Assembly (NCBI GenBank): GCA_051294375.1 | Contig: JBJCIZ010000028.1 | Span: 1,625,479-1,689,478 of the forward strand | DNA: 64,000 nucleotides | DNA from: Paraspadella gotoi | Taxonomy: Eukaryota > Chaetognatha | Reading direction: 5' to 3' | Shown here: one piece after another, positions 45,021-55,749 of the stretch | Layout: each line of letters begins with the position of its first letter | Position numbering within the stretch: position 1 is the stretch's first letter | Position numbers and translations under genes: made by a program | The notes under the pieces: generated by a model | Told to the model about the DNA's origin: nothing | What the model saw: the letters and a program-made list of their open reading frames with translations, nothing else | Databases searched by the model: none

Positions 45021-47751
45021 AAATGGGTAAAATAAAAACAAGAAGAATGAAAATACAATTCTGGGTCCTTCAAAACCTCTTTCTGAATCGCAACTGCCTT
45101 CACTCCGCGATGTTTTGTCTCATGCAAAATTTAAAGCAACAACAAATTGCAAAATCGACTATGCTTTTTTTGAAGAAATCGCTAATGATGTGATTACTCT
45201 TTTTAAAAAAACTAATTCCGAGTTACCGATCACTGCAACGAAGACGGTTTCTTGGCGAATCAAAAAAGAATGGATCCAACTTCGAGAGATATCTCGCTCG
45301 TCAACATGCGCGCGTTTTAAACGATTCGAAGCGCGCCTCGACGAACTCTTCAACATCATGTTTGTCAAATGTCACATTAGCAGCTGTGAAGAAGCTGGTG
45401 GAAGGCACACATTGGTTGCCAATGTCCAATAAGTTTCCGCATTCCAAAAATTGAACTCTCTTTCGTCCTTGATCAAATGCGGCGAGGAAAGGGGAAAGGA
45501 AATGGCGATGACAACAATAGATCATCAAGTGACGAAAAAAATAAAAGAAAGACAAAAAATTCGTGAAAAAAAGTTTAGGAGAATCCTACAATTTAATGCT
45601 CAAAAACAACAACAGAAACAAGAACACGAAAAAGAAATTAACATTTCTGTCCAATCCGCGTTTCAAGAGGACATAGAAATTGAAGTTAACGATATTCTTT
45701 GGGAAGCACCAACACATATTCCACTACAAGGTAAAACATTTTTAAGAAAAATTATTAAATTCTTGCTAATTTTTTTCAAATATCTCTTTTTGTATTGTAC
45801 TGTTTTAAATGGATTCAACAATCAAGCTAAATTTAAAATTTTACAGAAAATAATATGCGTCGTCTGGACAACCTCGCTCGAGAGGCAGATCGCTGGCCTG
45901 ATGCGTCTGATCGGATGGTGGCGGCGCTTGCAACGGCCGTTCTCATCGATTACGGCATCGTCACCGCCGAGGACTCGATGCAAGCGATCGATCGGAACAA
46001 AGTTCGACGCGAGAGAGATAGGTTTCGGAAATCAATGTCTGAAAAAGAAAAGAACAATTAAAAGAAAATACTGTGAAAGGCCTTTTCTTTGACGGCAAAC
46101 AAATAGACACGCGACTAATGATAACTGACAATGGTATAACAAAACAAACTAAAGAGAAGCAAGAACACATCGTTCTTGTCAGTGATCCAGACAAAAGTTA
46201 CTTGACCCATGTTACGCCCTCCGCGAAATCTGCAGGCCCTACCGCGGATTCGATTTTAGAGTTCATTTATAAGCACGATTTATCAGACGGAATTCAAGTT
46301 TTAGGTGGGGATTCCACCCCCTCAATACAGGCCACAAATCAGGCGTTTTTTCACGCATCGAAGAGGCTCTAAAACGCCGCTGCCTATGGAGCGTCTGCCA
46401 GCTCCACACAAACGAACTTCCGCTTCGTCATTTATTTTCGGAACTTGATGGTAAGACTCGGGCAAAGGGACTTTTAAAGGTGAGATTGGCAGTCTCCTTT
46501 CCAGAGTTGAAAATCTTGAATGGAAGGATTCCTTTAAAAAAGTAACAGAAATTGAAGATCTAGAAATCTCGGAAGAAGTCGCTTCGGACTTATCATCGGA
46601 CCAAAAGTTTTTGTATTATGCGATAAAATCGATTAAGACGGGAATAGTTGCACCTGAAGTAAAATCTCTTAAACCCGGTGCTCTCTTCCACGCTCGCTGG
46701 GTAACAAATGCCAATCGCCTTTTGCTGCTTTATATGAAAAAGTAAAATTAAGCAAAGCTTCTCAAAAGAATTTGTACACCTTGTTTTTTTATACCACGAA
46801 CTATGCCATTTTATGGTTTCACATTAAGAGTCAACCTACGATTCTAGATGCTCCATTTCATATATTAAACAAATTCACTTTAAAGTACTTCAAGTCGATT
46901 TTTAATAGTTTTAAAAAGTAAAATTAAGCAGCTTCTCAAAGAATTTGTACAACTTGTTTTTTATATCCGAACTATGCCATTTTATGGTTTCACATTAAGA
47001 GTCAACCTCGATTCTAGATGCTCCATTTCATATATTAAAACAATTCAACTTTTAAGTTACTTCCTAAGTCGATTTTTTAAATAGTTTTTAAAAAGTAAAA
47101 TTAAGCAAAGCTTCTCAAAAGAATTTGTACAACCTTGTTTTTTTTTATATCCACGAACTATGCCATTTTATGGTTTCACATTAAGAGTCAACCTACGATT
47201 CTAGATGCTCCATTTCATATATTAAACAAATTCAACTTTTAAAGTTACTTCCAATGTCGATTTTTAAATAGTTTTTCCCTATACAAAGTCGTGGTTTGCG
47301 CGCCCCGAAAATCTGCTTACAGCTTTCATGGCATCATCGGATAAAAATATCCGCTGTTTTGCGATTGACAAACTACTTTCAGTTCGAGATGGAAAAATAA
47401 CGGAGATGCGAGCGTGCGCAAATTTAAAACCCCCGAAACTGAATTTTAAAGCAACTACAATTTACGAATTAATTGATTGGAAAGAAGTAAAATGTACGGA
47501 ACCTATAATTTCAGTGAAGCTTTCTTTTACAAGAACTGGAAAATATTCGTGAAAATCCACTTTTCGTCCCTAAATTTCACTGCCACACTCAGCACGTGGA
47601 AAGAATGGTGAAAGAGATGACTGCTGCGTGCGAGTCTGTGACTGGTTTCGAACGTCGAGACGGTTTTATTCGTTCGCGTCTTCAGTCTCGTTCTCTTTTG
47701 CCAAAGATGGAAACTAAGTCTGATTTTAAATCTATTTTTCATTCCCTTTGA
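45021..47751 (+). CDS. Transposase-like protein of the hAT-like element, frame-broken
   Basis: Starts at ATG 45021 and stops at 47749-47751. A Cys cluster (CHISSC, GCQC-type) follows at 45370-45430. An intron 45731-45846 has GT/AG borders and consistent phase. Then come FFDGKQID (first acidic residue), EHIVLVSDP, VLGGDSTPS (second), CQLHTNELPLRHLFSELDG, SSDQKFLYYAIK, ARWVTNANRLLLLYM and a C-terminus with CHTQHVERMVKEM and DGFIRSRLQSR. The D..D..(C/H)..RW order resembles the RNase-H-like core of hAT transposases. The closest match I can recall is a set of uncharacterised invertebrate proteins sharing the CHTQ(A)VERxVK motif. Reading it needs about five one-base frame changes (near 45050, 45370-45420, 46050, 46340, 46470, 47530), mostly at homopolymers, so it is either decaying or mis-sequenced. 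Confidence 0.7.
46737..47277 (+). repeat. 177-bp tandem triplication in the transposase gene
   Basis: Three copies start at 46737, 46913 and 47090, each beginning AAAAAGTAAAATTAAGC and containing GTTTCACATTAAGAGTCAAC. They differ mainly in homopolymer lengths. Each unit would encode the same ~59 residues. Confidence 0.93.
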
Positions 47752-48509
47752 TAATTTTTGCGTTTGCTGATTTAAATTTCTTGTTTTTGTGTTTATAAAA
47801 GATTGTATATACTTTTTTTTTATTTATACTATTTTCTTTGATATAGTATATAAAAGTATTAATGTTAACAATTCTAATCAGCTTTCATTATTGAATTTTA
47901 TATTAGGAAATGTTTAAACTTAATATCGTGACTATTTTTTGTACTCATACATAGAACAAATATTAAAACGAGTTGTTATTTAAAAGAGATATTAAAAAAT
48001 ATATTAAATCGCGAGTAATTATTGTAATTTTTTTCTGATGTCGAAGAGTTATGCCAGGTATATCACTTTGATCCACACTAAATTGTTCGCACAACCTTTG
48101 ATGCGGTCAGGGGCTTTATTTTTTTCTTTTCTCGCTTATTCTCTTTGATATTGTTCAAAAATCTTAATCTATTGCTTTAAAATACATAAAATGTTTATTG
48201 CTTAACTCAGAGACAACATTTTATATATAATATATAAATATTATATATATAATATATAAATATAACCAAAACTAAAATTTGATGGTCACGTGACCAATTT
48301 CCACCAATCACAGAACGCTATTCATGATTTTTTATCGTCGCGCAATCGCTTTGTTTAAAAATTGTAAAATCTGCAGTAGATCCTGAATATTTTTTCGACA
48401 ATTGTTGTTGTGAAATCAAATAAAACTACTTTAGGTAAAGGAATTACCGACAGGCAACATATTTTGAAAAAATATATACGCATAAGATCCGCCCTATTGA
48501 GCACATACT

Positions 48510-48672
48510 AAAGATAAAGGAAAAACACTTTAATTCATCCTTTGTCAAAAAGATTTTTTACAGCACGTGAAACATTTGTCAAAATTTTTCAACAGAGAAA
48601 TAGATACTTATAAACATATTGTAAAGGGGCCAAAAAATTGTCAACCCTATTCTCACCTAAATATGCTTATAT
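48510..48672 (+). pseudogene. Zinc-finger locus remnant beyond the transposon
   Basis: ACTTTAATTCATCCTTTGTCAAAAAGATTTTTTACAG-like degenerate finger code follows the right target duplication, then decays into AT-rich sequence. Confidence 0.45.
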
Positions 48673-49224
48673 GGTGAAGTGAAAGTTTGCAATCAAAATT
48701 TAGCAGTTATATCTTGAAAACTATCATATTAGTGAATACTAATCTGTAATTATTTTTCTTTTTTTCAAAATATAGTAGCCCAGTCAGCTTATTTTGTATA
48801 TAGTACTACCCTTATATAATGTCAAAATTTCAAAATAGTTTTTTTTTAAATTCTCGTTAAAAGTTTATAAACGAAAATATAAATCTTTTTCAAAATTAGC
48901 ATTAAGTAGGTTAAAATTACAAAAAACTTTATTTTTAAGCTGGAAATTGGGTGTCTTAAATAGTTTTTTTATATTTTTGACCAACTTAATGAAAGAATTT
49001 TTAAAAAAGAATTATACTTTCTTATATTAACTTTTTGCAAGAAATCCAAATCTGATCTTAAATTCAAAATTTGCAATTTTGAAATTTTAGCCTATTATAT
49101 ACTTATTACTGTATATAAATATAACTCACTGGTGCCCACTAATGTATAAGATTTAAAAATAAATTATTAAAGTATTTTATTGGTTTTTATGTTCATGTTT
49201 TATATCATTTTCACATCACTCTAA
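48673..49224. mobile_element. Non-autonomous DNA element, copy 1
   Basis: Begins GGTGAAGTGAAAGTTTG and ends TTTTCACATCACTCTAA; the ends are inverse to each other. It aligns along its length with 49648-50510. No ORF. No clear flanking duplication. Confidence 0.65.
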
Positions 49225-49639
49225 TAAGCAGTGGGATAAGCTTGGTATCTGGACCTGCTCATATAATTGAAGAGGGGTCGCCAGTTATCTACACAAATTT
49301 TTATTGTTTCTTGGCAATCGTAAAAATGCAAACTTATTATGTACGTACATTCTCTAACATTTTAGGCTCAAACCGAATAGCATAAAAAATTTTCAAAATG
49401 TTAATAATTTATAATGCTTTAATTATATCAAATATCAATAACCTTCGAGCACCTCCATCCCATTTTCCTCATGAAATTTTTTGAAGGTTTTGGCTTTGTA
49501 TCCAAGAGCTCTATCCTACGCATTGAACCGCCGCATTCACTGGCAACGATTTTTCTCTCTCTCATTTTTTTCTTAACTGGCTTGCAGAAGCCTTACGGTC
49601 TTGTATATCGAGACTTCCAAGTCATCGTCCTTGCTCTTT
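49225..49639 (-). other. Remnant sequence between the two elements
   Basis: AT-rich; possibly the rest of the Tc1/mariner-like remnant seen at 50528-50653, since the second element split it. The minus reading is too damaged to assign. Confidence 0.3.
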
Positions 49640-49647
49640 GTGGACAT

Positions 49648-50510
49648 TAGGGTGAAGTGAAAGTTTGGAATCAAAATTTAGCAGTTTATCTTGAAAACTA
49701 TTATATTAGTAAATACTAATCTAGAGTTATTTTTCTTTTTTTAATAATATAGTAGCCCAGTCAGCTTATTTTGTATATAGTACTACTATGGTGGACTAAA
49801 TATCCACAACCGTTCATCAGCGGCCATTGGTTGCCGGAGGCAAGTCATTCGCCTCCCAACCCAAAGGTCTGGGGTTCTAGCCCGTGGCCGTCCTAGCATT
49901 TAAGAGGGACGGGGCGCTTACCCGCCTGTAACTACGGTTTATCAGCCTGATCGAAGCTCAGGACTGCTTACATTGAACGGTTCTGTCACTAACACATAAT
50001 ATTAATTATTGTCTCTTCACTACCCTTATTAATGTCAAAATTTCAAAATGGTTTTTTTTTAATTCTGAGAACAGATTCAGATTCCTGTGTTAAAAAGTTG
50101 ATAAAAGAAATATAAATCTTTTTATAGAGATTAAAAAATTATGTCATTAATAGTATTAAAAATTATAAAAAACTATATTTTTAAGCTCGAAAAATTAAAA
50201 TTGGTATATTAAAACATAGTTTTTTTAGATTTTTGACCAACTTAATGAAAATAATTTTTAAAAAAAATTATACTTTCTTATATTAAATTTTTGCAAAGAA
50301 TCCAAATCCGATCTTAAAATTAAAAAATTTTGTATTTTGAAATTTTAGCCATTATATATCTTATTACTAATATAAATGTAGTCTCACTGGTGCCCACTAA
50401 TGTATGAAATTAAAAAAATTTACCAAAGTATTTTAATGGTTTTTTATTTTCACGTTTTATATGCTAAATTTAATTTTCTAGAATATTTTATTATTTTCAC
50501 ATCACTCTAA
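49648..50510. mobile_element. Non-autonomous DNA element, copy 2, with target duplication
   Basis: Ends TAGGGTGAAGTGAAAG and, inward from the right, TTAGAGTGATGTGAAA. GTGGACAT flanks both sides (49640-49647 and 50511-50518), an 8-bp duplication. It is longer than copy 1 because of an inserted tRNA-like element (49787-50018). Confidence 0.8.
49787..50018 (+). mobile_element. tRNA-like SINE nested in the DNA element
   Basis: Absent from copy 1 of the host element at the same point. ACTAC is repeated at 49782-49786 and 50019-50023. 49834-49904 can fold like a tRNA: GCGGCCA pairs with TGGCCGT, and the T-arm is CTGGGGTTCTAGCCCG (B-box-like). The tail contains TTACCCGCCTGTAAC, shared with the SINEs at 27.8-28.6 kb. 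Confidence 0.7.
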
Positions 50511-50527
50511 GTGGACATGCAAGGTTG

Positions 50528-50653
50528 CTAGCTGCAGATGGCTGTAGGAGAGAAATGAAGCTGTTTGGCGATCCTATATCTTGATAAACCCGCCTTCCAA
50601 AGCTCAACAATTACAGCTTTATTTTTGGGGTTTAACTGTTTTGAAGTTTCCAT
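50528..50653 (-). pseudogene. Tc1/mariner-type transposase N-terminal remnant
   Basis: From ATG at 50653 (minus) the reading contains NPKNKAVIVELWKAGLSRYR followed by IAKQL and SPTAI. That is the helix-turn-helix start typical of Tc1/mariner transposases. It ends at a stop after about 41 codons, right beside the 8-bp duplication of the inserted element at 50510. No catalytic part is found. Confidence 0.55.
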
Positions 50654-51344
50654 GGTAAAAAAACATCAAAAAACAAAAAACAAAGATGGATAAACAAATT
50701 TTTTTTTTCAAAAAAAAAAAAAAAAAAAAAAAATTGTAAGACAAAATTTTGATCCTTTTTTTATTTTAGTACTGCTACTATAATATTTAGCCTAAAAACC
50801 TCGTCATGGGCTCGAATGAAAGATAGTTGTCTTGGATTTCATATGAACCCAAGATTTAATTAATAGGACGACAAACAAGCGAGATAGTAGGGGGTTCAAA
50901 GTTTAAACTTTTTTTGGAGCAGATCTGTATTTATGGAAATATTTACTGTATATTAAATTATCTTTAATAGACATTTTAAAAGAAAACAGATACCAGACAA
51001 CGGGACATCTAGTTATCAACCTTTCCCACCCTAAAAATTATCTTTACACGTCATTGGACCAATTTATAATCCGAAACCTTTTTAATTACGAAAAGTGTTA
51101 TTCATAATTTTATTATTATTATTAGCTCTGTTTTTTTAAATAAAAAAAATATCCTTTCATACCAATTTTATTTCGTGAAAAAAAGTTTTACAATGGTTGA
51201 AGCACAGGAAGAATTGAATACAAAAGAAAATGTTTAACCAGTTGTGCATTTTTATAAATAAAGTTAAAAATCTAACATTTCTCGGTGTCTTTTGTTTGCA
51301 TCCAATGCGACAGAACCGGACGTAACTGACATCTATCGACTTTT
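50654..51344. other. AT-rich region, no gene seen
   Basis: Contains an A24-like run near 50709-50732 and ordinary AT-rich sequence. Possibly the 3' side of the small minus-strand gene. Confidence 0.5.
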
Positions 51345-52807
51345 TTAAGTTGTGATTCGAATTCGTCTCTTTTGTCTTTTGTTCGTCGTCGCCAGGATCT
51401 CTGCGTTTGAGGAAGAGGGATCGCCGCCGTTGTCCGTTTCCAATTTTCTCGGCTTAAAAAAATAAATCAATTATTATTTTTAGGTTCAAAGATAAACGTT
51501 GCGATTTATCAAAATATATTCATTTGTTATTATCCTATTTGGGTAATTAAAACCCTTGCTTTTAATATAAGTACTCAAACATGTAATATGGCAACATATT
51601 CAATCAGTTAGACTAAACCAGAGAAAAGCACAATCACGCCAGACATCAAATTGTCCCACAGAATCTTCAAGATATGACAAGAGATATCAATGGATTCGTC
51701 ATTCGCCAACCTGGTCGAGATTCTCGTATTCCTTAAGAATATCTTTCGCGTCGCTCTCAAGATTTTCGTCGTCGTCGGCGTCGTCGTTTCCTTCTTTGCC
51801 ACTCCCGATTTGAACGCTTATCACCACTGAAAGAGAGACATAATAACTCAATTATAAGTATTATAAGTTTGAATCATTGCAATTTTTTTTAAAAAATGTA
51901 AAAAAAAATAAATGTCAGTTTCTTGCGCGAAACAAATCTATTTTGAAATAAGATTCAAACCGCTTGACTCTAATAATATTTGACAAATTACATTCTATCG
52001 AATGCATTATTGCCTGCGTTATGATCATGATTATGATTATGATTTTAGTCCACCATAAATAAAACGTAACAAATCGACGAACTGACCGACAAACCAGCTA
52101 ACCTTCAGCACTATTCTCCAAAAGCGCCCCATTTCTCTTAGTAATCTGTAAATTTAGTTTAATTTTTTTAATATTTAAAATATGTAATAACTCTATTGTA
52201 CTTTATTTATTAGCCAATCACTAAATAATAATTTATTCAATTTAAACTAAATCAACAGAGAGATACTATTATTTCCCCGAGTGACATCTTTTATGATTAT
52301 TAAAAATTATACTTAAGATAAAAATATTTATATATACTTAGTATTAAGTACTTAACCAAATCTTTAACCCTAACCTCATACCAAACCCTTATCCCTAATC
52401 CCTTACCTGATTCCTTTTTCTAATTTTCTATCCTTAATCCCTCGACTTAATCTTTAACCAAATCTTTAACCAAATCTTTAACCAATTCATTAACCAATTC
52501 ATTAACCTAACCCCCAAACCTTAATTAAAATTCATCTAAACCTTTACTTATTTTAACTTATTCAAACTTTTCTAAACTTATTAATTAAAGTTAATTATTT
52601 AAAAAACTTACCTAATTTTAAATTCAAGCTGAAATATATCGGTTTTGATAAATATTTCTCACCCGTGTCTTTTCTCTTCGTCGAATTTTGTTTTCGGGAT
52701 CGAAAGATTTTGACTTTGTTGTTGTTGTTGTTGTTGTTATTGTTATTATTACTATTATTGTTGTCATCGGCGATAGTCGTTCCTCGATTTCCGTTGGTGA
52801 AACTCAT
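51345..52807 (-). CDS. Small three-exon nuclear-type protein, unrecognised
   Basis: On the minus strand: exon 1 52807-52663, exon 2 51826-51711, exon 3 51452-51345. All borders are AG/GT and phase agrees at both junctions, giving about 122 residues. Exon 1 starts MSFTNGNRG, has an Asn run (11 Asn after NNNS) and a basic stretch (KIFRSRKQNSTKRKD). Exon 2 is acidic (NDDADDDENLESDAKDILKE), and exon 3 ends KRQKRRIRITT, a likely nuclear localisation signal. No known domain. The alternating basic and acidic parts suggest a nucleic-acid- or chromatin-associated protein, but that is inference. In-frame sequence upstream of the ATG back to an AG at about 52828 suggests a 5' UTR exon or a slightly longer protein. 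Confidence 0.6.
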
Positions 52808-52939
52808 CTTCTTCCCGCGAATTCCTTAAAATTAAAATCAAGTAAATAATCTTTATTAAATTAATCTTTTAATCTTTTAATCTCAATCTTTCAATTTTTA
52901 ATCTTTATCTTTATTTAATAAATAATATAGATATCTTGG

Positions 52940-53215
52940 CCCTATTTTCCCAGAACGCAACATTTTATCCTTAATTCGGAATAGCAGCAGCATCGGCGCT
53001 GTTCTCCTCGACGACGCCGGCACGCCCACTTCGGCCGGCGCGTCGTCTCCCGCAACGCGGCTCCGTCATCGCCGCGGCGGCCACGGCGCAGCGGCGTCCC
53101 GTCGAACGACGCCGCAGTCTAAGATCAATCCGCAGACTGAATACGATTTCGGCGGAATGTTGATGAACGTGACTTGTCCCGTCGAAATAAGGAGAGCGGC
53201 GATACAAGGGTCAGG
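52940..53215. other. GC-rich segment, exon on uncertain strand
   Basis: Open on both strands with G/C-rich third positions. Minus: after TTTTCAG, a reading with SPDPCIAALLIST and GLILDCGVVRRD to a stop. Plus: INPQTEYDFGGMLMNVTCPV. The apparent minus acceptor is also the MITE terminus motif at 53212, so the exon border is doubtful. It lies just upstream of the small minus-strand gene. Confidence 0.25.
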
Positions 53216-53470
53216 GCTCTCTTCTGAAAATGCCCACTTTTTGGTTTTTGCAGAATTTAATTTTAACGTTAATTTTAAATCTAAATATATTTATGAACTT
53301 ATAAACCCTCCCTAACCTAATCCTAACCGTATCTTAATTTCTAAATGCTAATCCCTAACCTCAACATAAACCAAATTCCTAACCTTAATAACTAATCTTT
53401 TAACCTGAACTATTACCTATCTTTTAACTAAAAACAATGAACCTANNNNNNNNNNNNNNNNNNNNNNNNN

Positions 53471-53543
53471 GAAATTAACAACGTCGTAAAGAAGATTCTA
53501 CGCCCGTTTCAATCGAAGTTGGCGAATCCATCGATTCGCCACA
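53471..53543 (+). repeat. 3' end of the 5' LTR
   Basis: Visible LTR sequence ends CGATTCGCCACA immediately before the primer site. The rest is in the gap 53446-53470. Confidence 0.6.
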
Positions 53544-53544
53544 T

Positions 53545-53560
53545 TGGTGATCCCGACATC
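53545..53560 (+). promoter_or_regulatory. Primer binding site, tRNA-Trp-like
   Basis: TGGTGATCCCGACATC begins 2 bp after the LTR end. It differs at two positions from the complement of the 3' end of animal tRNA-Trp (TGGTGACCCCGACGTG), the primer reported for CsRn1-type elements. Confidence 0.65.
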
Positions 53561-53855
53561 GAACTATTAGCGCCTCTCAATCGCCGAGGNNNNNNNNNNN
53601 NNNNNNNNNNNNNNNNNNNNNNNNNNNNNNNNNNNNNNNNNNNNNNNNNNNNNNNNNNNNNNNNNNNNNNNNNNNNNNNNNNNNNNNNNNNNNNNNNNNN
53701 NNNNNNNNNNNNNNNNNNNNNNNNNNNNNNNNNNNNNNNNNNNNNNNNNNNNNNNNNNNNNNNNNNNNNNNNNNNNNNNNNNNNNNNNNNNNNNNNNNNN
53801 NNNNNNNNNNNNNNNNNNNNNNNNNNNNNNNNNTTTTGTTGACGCACCTACGACG

Positions 53856-54782
53856 ATGGCAGAAGCCCCTCCATCGCAATCTGAAGTGGAAACGCTCCGT
53901 ACGGCGCTAGAAGCTGCCATGGCCGCCACTCGCGCCGCACAAGAAGCGCTCTCTCGAGCAGAAAAACCCAAAAAGCCAGATCTCCCGACTTTCGATCGGG
54001 AGAACATTGAGATTTGGATCCGCAGGGTAGAAGCTGCATACACTCGCGCGAGAGTAGTCACCGCGAAAGATAAGTTCGCCTTCTTGGAGGCGAAGATCAG
54101 CGTCGATTTGGATCCGCGGATCAACGCTTTCCTATATGGCGACCCCTCAGAAGAAAGGTGGACTGCGTTCGTCAAATATCTCCGTGACGAATATGGATTG
54201 ACAAAACGGCGTCAAGCCGAGCTTCTTCTCGACGCCAGGATCTCAAGAGATGACATGCGTCCATCTCAACACCTCGCTCGTCTCGTCGAAAAGTCGTCAA
54301 CGGTCTCAATCGACGACATAAGGAAGGAATTGATTCTGCGAGGCCTTCCTGCATCCATCAGAGCCAACGTCATCGACAGAGCAGAGACGTCGACGGCGGC
54401 GGAAGTCGCCACAATCGCCGACAAGCATTTTGACACGTCCGGGAAACCTTTGTGCAAAAGCTCCTCTCTCTCCATCAACATGGCCATCAACGACGCCGAC
54501 ATTGAGACGTCGACTGACGAGGAGGAGCTGCCCGAGATCAACGTCGTCAACCGGCGCCGCGATTTCCGCCCACAAAATGCCACACGACCTAACGCAGCAC
54601 CAAGTGCCACGCGGGCGCCGCAAAACAAACCCGACGGCGCAAATTCATCACGTTTGAGGCAGATATGCCAATTTCATGCAAAATATGGCGACGCCGCATA
54701 TAGGTGTGAGAGAGGATGTGCCCGTTATGGCGACAAACGCCCATCCAAACCGGGAAACGGGCAGGCGGGAAGGCGCAGGTGA
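53856..54782 (+). CDS. gag: Gag polyprotein (CsRn1-type)
   Basis: 308 residues from ATG 53856 to TGA 54780-54782. An Ala/Glu-rich helical start (SEVETLRTALEAAMAATR) leads into the Gag core with PDLPTFDRENIEIW, WTAFVKYL and ILRGLPASIRA, the usual retrotransposon capsid block. Near the C-terminus is a knuckle with Cys271, His274, Cys284 and Cys288 (C-x2-H-x9-C-x3-C, CQFHAKYGDAAYRC then ERGC). This is the unusual CHCC type of the CsRn1 clade, not the CCHC of most retroelements. It packages element RNA. The stop lies just before the N gap, so its relation to pol (overlap or frameshift) cannot be seen. Confidence 0.88.
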   Translation: MAEAPPSQSEVETLRTALEAAMAATRAAQEALSRAEKPKKPDLPTFDRENIEIWIRRVEAAYTRARVVTAKDKFAFLEAKISVDLDPRINAFLYGDPSEERWTAFVKYLRDEYGLTKRRQAELLLDARISRDDMRPSQHLARLVEKSSTVSIDDIRKELILRGLPASIRANVIDRAETSTAAEVATIADKHFDTSGKPLCKSSSLSINMAINDADIETSTDEEELPEINVVNRRRDFRPQNATRPNAAPSATRAPQNKPDGANSSRLRQICQFHAKYGDAAYRCERGCARYGDKRPSKPGNGQAGRRR

Positions 54783-55749
54783 ACGCNNNNNNNNNNNNNN
54801 NNNNNNNNNNNNNNNNNNNNNNNNNNNNNNNNNNNNNNNNNNNNNNNNNNNNNNNNNNNNNNNNNNNNNNNNNNNNNNNNNNNNNNNNNNNNNNNNNNNN
54901 NNNNNNNNNNNNNNNNNNNNNNNNNNNNNNNNNNNNNNNNNNNNNNNNNNNNNNNNNNNNNNNNNNNNNNNNNNNNNNNNNNNNNNNNNNNNNNNNNNNN
55001 NNNNNNNNNNNNNNNNNNNNNNNNNNNNNNNNNNNNNNNNNNNNNNNNNNNNNNNNNNNNNNNNNNNNNNNNNNNNNNNNNNNNNNNNNNNNNNNNNNNN
55101 NNNNNNNNNNNNNNNNNNNNNNNNNNNNNNNNNNNNNNNNNNNNNNNNNNNNNNNNNNNNNNNNNNNNNNNNNNNNNNNNNNNNNNNNNNNNNNNNNNNN
55201 NNNNNNNNNNNNNNNNNNNNNNNNNNNNNNNNNNNNNNNNNNNNNNNNNNNNNNNNNNNNNNNNNNNNNNNNNNNNNNNNNNNNNNNNNNNNNNNNNNNN
55301 NNNNNNNNNNNNNNNNNNNNNNNNNNNNNNNNNNNNNNNNNNNNNNNNNNNNNNNNNNNNNNNNNNNNNNNNNNNNNNNNNNNNNNNNNNNNNNNNNNNN
55401 NNNNNNNNNNNNNNNNNNNNNNNNNNNNNNNNNNNNNNNNNNNNNNNNNNNNNNNNNNNNNNNNNNNNNNNNNNNNNNNNNNNNNNNNNNNNNNNNNNNN
55501 NNNNNNNNNNNNNNNNNNNNNNNNNNNNNNNNNNNNNNNNNNNNNNNNNNNNNNNNNNNNNNNNNNNNNNNNNNNNNNNNNNNNNNNNNNNNNNNNNNNN
55601 NNNNNNNNNNNNNNNNNNNNNNNNNNNNNNNNNNNNNNNNNNNNNNNNNNNNNNNNNNNNNNNNNNNNNNNNNNNNNNNNNNNNNNNNNNNNNNNNNNNN
55701 NNNNNNNNNNNNNNNNNNNNNNNNNNNNNNNNNNNNNNNNNNNNNNNNN

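Larger units (their letters stand above)
44644..48496 (+). mobile_element. hAT-like DNA transposon, 3.85 kb, complete ends
   Basis: Both ends start TAGGGCGGATC reading inward (48496 on the opposite strand). A subterminal TTGCCTGTCG also lies in inverted orientation at both ends (left about 44672, right about 48445). With the 8-bp duplication TTGAGCAC this is a full-length insertion into the zinc-finger locus. It carries one transposase-like gene (45021-47751). The non-coding right side (47752-48496) is AT-rich. A 177-bp tandem triplication interrupts the coding part. Confidence 0.85.
44636..48504. repeat. 8-bp target site duplication of the hAT-like element
   Basis: TTGAGCAC occurs at 44636-44643 and again at 48497-48504, exactly flanking the inverted termini. 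8 bp is the hallmark length for hAT elements. Confidence 0.88.

Noticed and set aside
48540-48640. Separate new zinc-finger gene
   Set aside because: It directly continues the interrupted array across the transposon's target duplication and is too degenerate.
49834-49904. Functional tRNA gene
   Set aside because: Stems are imperfect and it is part of a 232-bp insertion with a target duplication, so a SINE head is the better reading.
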